Shown: positions 1 to 3,804 of the stretch, piece by piece
Layout of the letters: every line of letters starts with the position of its first letter
How positions within the stretch are numbered: position 1 is the first letter of the stretch
Source of the DNA: Phascolarctobacterium sp.
GTDB taxonomy: Bacteria > Bacillota > Negativicutes > Acidaminococcales > Acidaminococcaceae
Assembly (NCBI GenBank): GCA_022718015.1
Contig: JAIHZV010000102.1
Span: 1 to 5,302, forward strand
Reading direction: 5' to 3'
Length of the DNA stretch: 5,302 bases
Notes under the pieces: generated by a model
What the model was told of the DNA's origin: nothing
Databases searched by the model: none
What the model saw: the letters and a program-made list of their open reading frames with translations, nothing else
Position numbers and translations under genes: made by a program

Positions 1-183
1 CGTATACACCGCCACATAAATCAGCGGCGCCCACACGCCAAAGCCCACCACCCAGCGGCGGATATCCTCTGCGCTGTGCGGATGCGGATTATAGGGCGAC
101 TCATACAGGCCGTACAAAACTGCGCCCAGCACCAGCAGGTAGACCAGCACGCGTAAAAGTAAATATAGATATTTTTTCTTCAT
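1..183 (-). CDS. TVP38/TMEM64 (VTT-domain) membrane protein, N-terminal part
   Basis: The first 61 codons of a gene that continues past the left edge. The protein starts MKKKYLYLLLRVLVYLLVLG, giving a positive N-terminus and a first membrane helix at about residues 5-26. A short polar stretch with YNPHPHSAED follows, then IRRWVVGFGVWAPLIYVAVY. That last segment is the usual entry to the VTT/SNARE-associated (DedA-superfamily) domain, in which an '(I/L)R.W...FG..APL.Y' motif precedes the re-entrant helix. Members are polytopic inner-membrane proteins, several linked to lipid scrambling; the substrate here is unknown. The start is supported by GAGG about 6 nt upstream and by a TATAAT box 30 nt further up. 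The catalytic or re-entrant core lies outside the window, so the family call rests on about 20 diagnostic residues. Confidence 0.75.
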   Translation of the reverse strand, partial: MKKKYLYLLLRVLVYLLVLGAVLYGLYESPYNPHPHSAEDIRRWVVGFGVWAPLIYVAVYT

Positions 184-213
184 GTAAACCTCGGGAATTC
201 TAAACTCTCATCT

Positions 214-243
214 ATTATACGGCGTTTAGAGGGCCTTGCGCAA
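214..243 (-). promoter_or_regulatory. Candidate sigma-A promoter for the VTT-domain gene
   Basis: A perfect minus-strand TATAAT (214-219) lies 30 nt upstream of the ATG at 183. Eighteen bases further up is TTGCGC (238-243), a weak -35 matching only the TTG. The -35 is embedded in a perfect 10-bp palindrome, CTTGCGCAAG (235-244), which could be an operator or chance. The -10 is convincing and the -35 is not. Confidence 0.5.
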
Positions 244-272
244 GCAGTATTGATAAATAGTTTTTGGAATAC

Positions 273-312
273 AAAAAGACAGCCGTGCCTGCCCTCTGGC
301 TCAGCACGGCTG
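273..312 (-). terminator. Intrinsic terminator, minus strand
   Basis: The arms CAGCCGTGC (280-288) and GCACGGCTG (304-312) form a perfect GC-rich 9-bp stem. A further GCC/GGC pairing (291-293 with 298-300) sits inside the loop. Read on the minus strand, the stem is followed by TCTTTTTGTATT. On the plus strand it is followed only by CCACATTTTATC, so the minus direction is favoured. It separates the VTT-domain gene (with its own promoter at 214-243) from whatever is transcribed leftward out of 315-1520. Its presence implies that a minus-strand transcript does end here, although no conventional gene lies just upstream. Confidence 0.75.
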
Positions 313-314
313 CC

Positions 315-549
315 ACATTTTATCAGCTTTATCCTCCACTTTTTCTTCTCCTTTTTACGTTTCCTCTCTGCAGCTTACCAGCCAAACGGCTCATCATTCA
401 TAATAACAACCATCCTTGCTCACTTCCTTTCTTTAACCTCACCTTTATATAATTACAATACAATTACAATAGACAACGGAAACATATCTTTCACTTCCTT
501 TCTCTAAACATCATCAGCTAAATTATAAAAATATTATAAATTCAATCAT
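315..549 (-). other. Purine-rich stretch with SD-preceded micro-ORFs
   Basis: No conventional gene is seen here. The minus strand carries a series of Shine-Dalgarno-like boxes, each followed by a start codon and a very short frame. At 523-549, AAGGAGGTG precedes MIEFIIFL. At 453-485, AAAGGAAGTGA precedes MFPLSIVIVL. At 375-413, AAAGGAAGTGA precedes MVVIMNDEPFGW. Just below, AAAAGGAGA precedes a GTG-started 12-codon frame that ends inside the terminator stem. The 13-mer AGAAAGGAAGTGA occurs twice (420-432 and 491-503 as plus coordinates). Between promoter and terminator this could be a small RNA, a translated micro-ORF array, or decayed coding sequence. None of the peptides is recognised. Confidence 0.35.
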
Positions 550-552
550 TCC

Positions 553-630
553 TTACACCTCCTTGGCTTTAGAAGCCTTCAGCAGCTTCTTTGTTTCTCC
601 CTTTGGATTGACTAAATTATAGCACGGCAT
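553..630 (-). CDS. Possible 25-residue ORF, unknown
   Basis: The frame begins MPCYNLVNPKGETKK and ends ASKAKEV followed by TAA. Its last codons (AAG GAG GTG TAA) form the SD of the 8-codon frame that starts 4 nt later, which is a translational-coupling layout. The lysine-rich, low-rare-codon composition looks more protein-like than random. Against it, there is no well-placed SD before the ATG (only GGTG close by, and GGAG about 20 nt up), and the extended -10 box at 616-624 lies just inside the frame. A transcript from that promoter would therefore lack the start codon. I recognise no family. Confidence 0.25.
   Translation of the reverse strand: MPCYNLVNPKGETKKLLKASKAKEV
616..624 (-). promoter_or_regulatory. 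Extended -10 promoter candidate
   Basis: The minus strand reads GTGCTATAAT, a perfect -10 (616-621) with the extended TGn element (622-624). No good -35 exists at the right distance: AAGTTA at 639-644 with a 17-bp spacer matches poorly, and TTGAAA is 22 bp away. Extended -10 promoters can work without a -35. Transcription would start near 609 and reach the terminator at 273-312, giving an RNA of roughly 330 nt. The same 10-mer forms the -10 region of the sotB promoter. Confidence 0.45.
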
Positions 631-722
631 GCACCAGATAACTTTTCAAAACTCCTGCGAACGAAAATAATCTAGGGTTTTCCAAAAAGCTGCGCTCCAC
701 CTTCCCTGCTCCACTTACTCCA

Positions 723-794
723 TTAGACTATAGCTTTGAATACACGTGCTGCAATAAGCAAGCCTATAACAAAAAGTGCGCCTTTAAATATCAT
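723..794 (-). CDS. Possible small hydrophobic peptide (23 residues)
   Basis: The frame begins MIFKGALFVIGLLIAARVFK and ends AIV. It is one apolar, membrane-helix-like segment with lysine or arginine at both ends, like many small bacterial membrane peptides. It overlaps the end of the 19-codon frame upstream by 11 nt. It also lies in the same reading frame as the interrupted gene at 843-1418, separated from it by a TGA. No strong SD precedes the ATG, so translation would depend on coupling. Unrecognised; it may equally be chance hydrophobic sequence. Confidence 0.25.
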   Translation of the reverse strand: MIFKGALFVIGLLIAARVFKAIV

Positions 795-843
795 GGTAAA
801 TTTCAAGAAGCGACAGTCCCTCACTGCCGCTTCCTGCACCCAT
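784..843 (-). CDS. Possible 19-residue coupled ORF
   Basis: The ATG overlaps the TGA that ends the preceding frame (TGATG), a classic stop-start coupling arrangement. The peptide is MGAGSGSEGLSLLEIYHDI. The only ribosome-binding sequence is what lies inside the previous frame. The layout is the main support, and the sequence matches nothing I recognise. Confidence 0.15.
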   Translation of the reverse strand: MGAGSGSEGLSLLEIYHDI

Positions 844-956
844 CAAGCCTCTCGCTTTACATCATACACAGGCAAGCCATCGTGTCGCGCCAGCTCAAGC
901 AACTCCGCCGTGCTCTTACCACTGCCATATCTGCTGCTGAGCAGCTCGCGCATAGC
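843..956 (-). pseudogene. In-frame C-terminal continuation after TGA of the Api92-like gene
   Basis: Directly after the TGA at 957-959, and in the same frame, come GCT and then ATG with 36 protein-like codons: MRELLSSRYGSGKSTAELLE, LARHDGLPVYDVKREA, TGA. The composition (charged amphipathic helix, then a VYDV strand) suits a C-terminal helix-strand of the upstream protein, whose last residues are FYTE. Read through, FYTE-x-AMRELL gives a continuous 191-residue protein. GSGKST resembles a Walker A loop, but nothing else of a P-loop NTPase is present. One base change in a sense codon would create this TGA. Reinitiation at the ATG 3 nt past the stop is the alternative. I favour a nonsense-interrupted gene. 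Confidence 0.5.
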
Positions 957-1418
957 TCATTCGGTGTAGAAGGTGCTGCGACGCAACTCCGAAGGCAGGT
1001 AGCAACCTGCGGCCGAATCCCAAGCAGGAATTGCGTAATCAGCTGTGATGACGCGTCTGAATTTGTCGTTGGTGACGTAAAGCCCTTGGCAGGACTCCTC
1101 CGACAGATAGTAGGACTTACACGCCGGAGCGAACTTGCGCAGCACTGCTTTCCAAAACTCAGCCTGCGGTTCCCATGCCGAAGTGTAGCAGATATACAGC
1201 ATCTCTTTGCCGTCGAACTGGAATTTTTCAACACCAGCGCGTAGATCAAAGTCCTTGATACCGGCGCCCTCAGCGATGAAGCCGAGCCAGTCGCAGCCAA
1301 AGGCAGTTTTCGGTTTGTGCTCATCTTTGCGCGTCCAGCGCTTGAGCTTTTTAAAGAGGTTTGCCAGTTCCTCTTGCGGACCATAGACATATAAATTTGT
1401 GTAACTGTAATTTGCCAT
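957..1418 (-). CDS. Api92-like/DUF1281-type hypothetical protein, probably shortened by TGA
   Basis: A 153-residue soluble protein starting MANYSYTNLYVYGPQEELAN. This start is chosen because AAAGGGTGA (1426-1434) sits 7 nt upstream. The longer frame reaching 1496 would begin inside the hairpin and has no SD. The features visible are an N-terminal 'MANY.YTNLYVYGP' strand followed by a helix, a central GCDWLGFIAEG, then FDGKEMLYICYTSAWEPQ with a helix, and YYLSEESCQGLYVTND. The order of strand, 'T-A-W-x-P' and 'E...G' motifs recalls the ferredoxin-like fold of Api92-like proteins (DUF1281), which are frequent on phages and other mobile DNA and have no settled function. The match is by motif memory only. 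The frame stops after FYTE at a TGA, beyond which similar-looking coding continues. The protein may thus lack its last 38 residues. Confidence 0.65.
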   Translation of the reverse strand: MANYSYTNLYVYGPQEELANLFKKLKRWTRKDEHKPKTAFGCDWLGFIAEGAGIKDFDLRAGVEKFQFDGKEMLYICYTSAWEPQAEFWKAVLRKFAPACKSYYLSEESCQGLYVTNDKFRRVITADYAIPAWDSAAGCYLPSELRRSTFYTE

Positions 1419-1448
1419 ATAAGAATCACCCTTTCTTTGAACACTACA

Positions 1449-1520
1449 TATGCGAAAAACGCAACAAAAAAAGCTATTATAATGAAATTTTCGCATAGGA
1501 AAATATCATTATAATAGCTT
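1449..1520 (-). promoter_or_regulatory. Leader hairpin with T-tract and competing pairing
   Basis: The arms AAGCTATTATAATGA (1471-1485) and TCATTATAATAGCTT (1506-1520) pair perfectly. After one A/A mismatch, ATTTTC (1487-1492) pairs with GAAAAT (1499-1504), leaving a 6-nt loop (1493-1498). On the minus strand this 50-nt hairpin runs straight into seven T residues, giving an intrinsic-terminator shape despite low GC. The loop-side segment 1488-1497 is also complementary over 10 bp to 1449-1458 (TATGCGAAAA/TTTTCGCATA). Forming that pair would break the inner part of the hairpin. The element lies between the candidate promoter and the SD of the Api92-like gene, so attenuation or conditional readthrough is plausible but unproven. 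Confidence 0.6.
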
Positions 1521-1528
1521 AAAATTCT

Positions 1529-1567
1529 TATATAAACAAATGCATACAGCTTGTCTAAGTGCTGTAT
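1529..1567 (-). promoter_or_regulatory. Candidate promoter for the Api92-like gene, with flanking dyad
   Basis: TAGACA (1552-1557, five of six to TTGACA) is spaced 17 bp from TATATA (1529-1534); TATAAG, offset by 2 bp, is an alternative -10. The start would fall near 1522, right at the outer end of the long leader hairpin. The -35 lies between the two arms of a 7-bp inverted repeat, ATACAGC (1544-1550) and GCTGTAT (1561-1567). That is where a repressor dimer could block RNA polymerase. Confidence 0.4.
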
Positions 1568-1680
1568 AGTTATTATATAACGAATCAGTAAATCTGTCAA
1601 GCTAACGCAAGAACTTGTTTTCTACTGCCCACCCACAACTAAATCCAATCTGTCACATCTGCAAAATAAGTGTGAATATC

Positions 1681-1712
1681 TTGACTTTAGCGCCTGCTCA
1701 TATAATAATATA
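1681..1712 (+). promoter_or_regulatory. Candidate promoter for the gamma-carbonic anhydrase gene
   Basis: TTGACT (1681-1686, five of six) is followed by the AT block TATAATAATATA (1701-1712). The perfect TATAAT at 1701 gives only a 14-bp spacer, while TAATAA or AATAAT 2-3 bp later give 16-17 bp. The exact -10 is therefore uncertain. A small dyad, TCACA (1653-1657) and TGTGA (1671-1675), ends 5 bp upstream of the -35. It could be an activator site or chance. Confidence 0.5.
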
Positions 1713-1739
1713 GGTGCAAGAACAATTCGTTATTCCTCT

Positions 1740-1758
1740 GGCCGTCATGCCGACGGCC
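1740..1758 (+). promoter_or_regulatory. GC-rich leader hairpin before the gamma-CA gene
   Basis: GGCCGTC (1740-1746) and GACGGCC (1752-1758) pair perfectly around a 5-nt ATGCC loop. CAATTTTAG follows, and the SD AAAGTGGTGAT begins 10 nt later (1768-1778). With a start near 1715 the hairpin lies in the 5' leader. Four T residues make a weak terminator at best, so mRNA stabilisation or mild attenuation are both possible. Confidence 0.4.
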
Positions 1759-1781
1759 CAATTTTAGAAAGTGGTGATATT

Positions 1782-2333
1782 ATGATTTTTAAATTTGAAG
1801 GACAAGCTCCCAAAATTGATGAAAAAGCCTATGCATTCAACACGGCCACCCTTATCGGCAAGGTTGAGCTCAAGGAATATGCCAGCGTCTGGCCGGGCGT
1901 AACCATCCGCGGCGACGTCAACCGCATCGAGGTTGGCCGCTACAGCAACATTCAGGACAACAGCATGCTGCACGTTGCTGATAAATATGCCTGCATCGTC
2001 GGTGATTTTGTTACCGTCGGCCACTGCGCACTGCTGCATGCCTGCACCGTCGAAGACCACTGCCTCATCGGCATGCATTCCACCGTGCTTGACGGCGCAG
2101 TTATCGGTCACGGCTCCATCGTCGCTGCCGGCGCAGTTGTAACCAAGGGCACCATCGTGCCGCCGTACTCTCTCGTAGCCGGCATTCCTGCCAAGGTTAT
2201 CAAAAAGCTTGACGACAAAGGCTTGGACGCTATCCATGCACAGGCACTGAAATACAAAACCCTGTGGACGGAGCGCTATGGCCTGCTGCCTGACAACGAC
2301 GGCGAACGCTACCACGGTGAACAAATCGTATAA
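1782..2333 (+). CDS. Gamma-class carbonic anhydrase family protein
   Basis: A 183-residue left-handed beta-helix protein built of hexapeptide turns (residues about 10-140) with a short C-terminal helix, the normal length for the YrdA/PaaY/CamH group. The zinc ligands are visible as H64 (SMLHVAD), H81 and H86 (VGHCALLHAC). Conserved structural and active-site residues are R43 and D45 (TIRGDVN) and Q58-D59 (NIQDN). Trimers bind metal between subunits. Some members catalyse CO2 hydration, while others have no measured activity or act on CoA thioesters. The acidic proton-shuttle loop of Methanosarcina Cam is absent, as in most bacterial homologues, so catalysis is likely but not certain. The start is set by AAAGTGGTGAT 3 nt upstream. 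The gene stands alone, with its own promoter and a terminator shared with the convergent exporter gene. Confidence 0.93.
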   Translation: MIFKFEGQAPKIDEKAYAFNTATLIGKVELKEYASVWPGVTIRGDVNRIEVGRYSNIQDNSMLHVADKYACIVGDFVTVGHCALLHACTVEDHCLIGMHSTVLDGAVIGHGSIVAAGAVVTKGTIVPPYSLVAGIPAKVIKKLDDKGLDAIHAQALKYKTLWTERYGLLPDNDGERYHGEQIV

Positions 2334-2395
2334 TATAAAGAGTCTGGGCCAAACCCCAGCCTTACACAAAAATTTTTAATTGCATAAAGCAAAAC

Positions 2396-2436
2396 GGCTA
2401 GAATTTGAGAAAACTCTTAAATTCTAGCCATTTTTT
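2396..2436. terminator. Bidirectional intrinsic terminator between convergent genes
   Basis: GGCTAGAATTT (2396-2406) pairs with AAATTCTAGCC (2419-2429). Inside it, GAG/CTC pair around an AAAA loop with a two-T bulge. The plus-strand T-tract is ATTTTTTAG (2430-2438); the minus-strand one is GTTTTGCTTT. It ends the gamma-CA transcript from the left and the sotB transcript from the right. A smaller CTGGG/CCCAG stem-loop (2344-2359) lies just after the gamma-CA stop codon. Confidence 0.85.
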
Positions 2437-2469
2437 AGTTTATGAGGTTAATTTTGTCCCAAACGCAGC

Positions 2470-3654
2470 TTAGTTTTCAGCCTCTTGCTTACGCATGTTG
2501 CGCACAAGACGCAGCACGCAGTAGATGAAGGAAAGCAGCACAATCGCACCGCCGCCCAAGCCGATATAAGCAATGGACGCGTGCGTGCAGATAAGTCCGC
2601 CCAGATAGCTGCCGCTGCCAATGCCCAGGTTATAAATGCCCGAGTAAATCGACATCGCCACCGCCGACGTGCTCATCGTCGTCGTGCGCAGCAGCTCCGC
2701 CTGTCCGACAACATTGAACGCCGTCACGAAAATGCCCCAGACAGCGCACAAAGCGACAAGCAGATAATGATTAAAGCTCAACGGATAGAGCAGCAGCAGC
2801 ACGACAGCAACGCCCAGCACCGTCGCACGGAAGAAGTGGAAGCGGCACTTGTCATACCATTTGGAAAAGGCCGCACTGCCCAGCAAGCCGGCAGCGCCGA
2901 AGATAACCAGCGTCACCGTAATCCACGCATCGTCCATGAGCGCCACCTGCTTCAGATACGGCTCAATATAGCTGTACGCCGTATAATAGCCTGTCGGCAG
3001 CAGCCACGCCATAATATACAGGCCCACGAGCACCTTGTTTTTGAGCAGCTCCGGCAGCTGCTTCAGCGTAAACGGCTCGCTCTTTTCCAGCTGCGGAAAA
3101 ACAAACGTCATATACGCCAGCACCGCAAAGGCAATCACCGCAATGCACATGAACGCCATACGCCAGCCCACATACAGGCCGATGATACGTCCCAAAGGCA
3201 GACCGACGATAATCGCAATCGCCGTACCCGTAACAATCATGCTCATCGCCAGCGCCTTAAACGGCCCGCTCACCAGCCGCACCGCAATCGGCGAAGCCAC
3301 CGACCAGAAAATAGAATGCGCAAAGGCCACGCCGATACGCGAAAGCATCAGCGACCAAAAGCCGCCAGCGAACGCCGAAGCCACATGCGACACAGCGAAC
3401 AGGCTGATAGTCGCCAGCAGCAGCTTACGCAGCGGATAGCGCGAAGCAAGAATCATCAGCGGCAGCGACATCAGCATCACGACATAAGCATAAATCGTAA
3501 TCAGCATACCAGCCTGCGCCTCTGTCATCTGAAAATCCGCAGCAATATCTGTCAACAGGCCGATAGGCATGAACTCCGAAGTATTAAAAATGAAAGCAGA
3601 AACAGTCATGCCGATTAAAGGCAGCCATTCCTTCAAGGTCAGCTTGTTTTCCAT
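2470..3654 (-). CDS. sotB: MFS exporter of the SotB (YdeA) sugar-efflux family
   Basis: A 394-residue, 12-helix major facilitator protein of the DHA1 group, the same length as E. coli SotB/YdeA (about 396). Diagnostic stretches that read like SotB are FIFNTSEFMPIGLLTDIA (residues 21-38), TIYAYVVMLMSLP (53-65), RIGVAFAHSIFWS (106-118), the antiporter motif C region TGTAIAIIVGLPLGRIIG (142-159) and YYTAYSYIEPYLKQ (223-236). The loop between helices 2 and 3 (SRYPLRK, 71-77) is a degenerate motif A. Family members export arabinose, IPTG-like sugars or drugs by proton antiport; the substrate here is unknown. The ATG at 3654 is chosen over an upstream one because GAGGAG lies 9 nt before it and the residues upstream are not SotB-like. 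The start codon sits beside an SD-pairing inverted repeat. The GGT-like gene lies 150 bp upstream on the same strand. Confidence 0.92.
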   Translation of the reverse strand: MENKLTLKEWLPLIGMTVSAFIFNTSEFMPIGLLTDIAADFQMTEAQAGMLITIYAYVVMLMSLPLMILASRYPLRKLLLATISLFAVSHVASAFAGGFWSLMLSRIGVAFAHSIFWSVASPIAVRLVSGPFKALAMSMIVTGTAIAIIVGLPLGRIIGLYVGWRMAFMCIAVIAFAVLAYMTFVFPQLEKSEPFTLKQLPELLKNKVLVGLYIMAWLLPTGYYTAYSYIEPYLKQVALMDDAWITVTLVIFGAAGLLGSAAFSKWYDKCRFHFFRATVLGVAVVLLLLYPLSFNHYLLVALCAVWGIFVTAFNVVGQAELLRTTTMSTSAVAMSIYSGIYNLGIGSGSYLGGLICTHASIAYIGLGGGAIVLLSFIYCVLRLVRNMRKQEAEN

Positions 3655-3656
3655 AG

Positions 3657-3703
3657 TAATAATCTCCTCATTAAAACAACAAATAAAAATGCGGAGATTA
3701 TTA
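3657..3703 (-). promoter_or_regulatory. Inverted repeat pairing the sotB SD with the start region
   Basis: TAATAATCTCC (3657-3667 on plus) and GGAGATTATTA (3693-3703) are perfect 11-bp complements separated by 25 nt. The gene-proximal arm contains the sotB SD. The distal arm overlaps the -10 box and the predicted start point near 3693. A transcript begun at the sotB promoter would lack most of the distal arm and leave the SD free. One reading through from the upstream GGT-like gene would contain both arms and could bury the SD. Confidence 0.5.
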
Positions 3704-3728
3704 TAGCACAGGGACTTTGTAAAATCAA
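3700..3728 (-). promoter_or_regulatory. Extended -10 promoter of sotB
   Basis: TTGATT (3723-3728) is spaced exactly 17 bp from a perfect TATAAT (3700-3705) preceded by TGn, reading GTGCTATAAT. The predicted start near 3693 gives a leader of about 40 nt before the ATG at 3654. Confidence 0.75.
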
Positions 3729-3804
3729 TATATTCAACTATATAAAGACGAGCTAGAGAGTACCAGATGCGAGCAATCACGACGAAGGCGTACTAAACTA
3801 AACA

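Noticed and set aside
316..318. ATG opening MWQPC just before the terminator stem
   Set aside because: It is five codons with a poorly spaced SD, and the sequence is fixed by the terminator stem, so translation is not supported.
250..507. Plus-strand 85-codon open frame
   Set aside because: It has a phenylalanine/serine-rich, low-complexity translation and no SD. It runs antisense through the terminator stem and the SD repeats, so it is a by-product of the purine-rich minus strand.
903..953. Walker A P-loop (GSGKST) in the downstream fragment
   Set aside because: It lies in a 36-residue fragment with no Walker B or other NTPase features and sits in a predicted helix-forming C-terminal tail.
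843..959. Selenocysteine insertion at the TGA at 957-959
   Set aside because: The only nearby stem (933-945) has a 3-nt TCA loop without the usual bulged U and GU loop of bacterial SECIS elements. The context shows no redox motif.
857..1600. Minus-strand 247-codon open frame in another frame over the Api92-like gene
   Set aside because: It starts upstream of the candidate promoter, runs through the hairpin and has no SD. Its composition is arginine/serine-rich and shadow-like. The frame with the SD at 1426-1434 is far more protein-like.
1764..2369. Minus-strand 201-codon frame opposite the gamma-CA gene
   Set aside because: It is the complementary-strand shadow of a clear gamma-CA gene and reads into the shared terminator region without an SD.
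2485..3618. Plus-strand 377-codon frame opposite sotB
   Set aside because: It is extremely rich in R, H, Q and N, the usual antisense shadow of a hydrophobic GC-rich gene, with no SD or family features.
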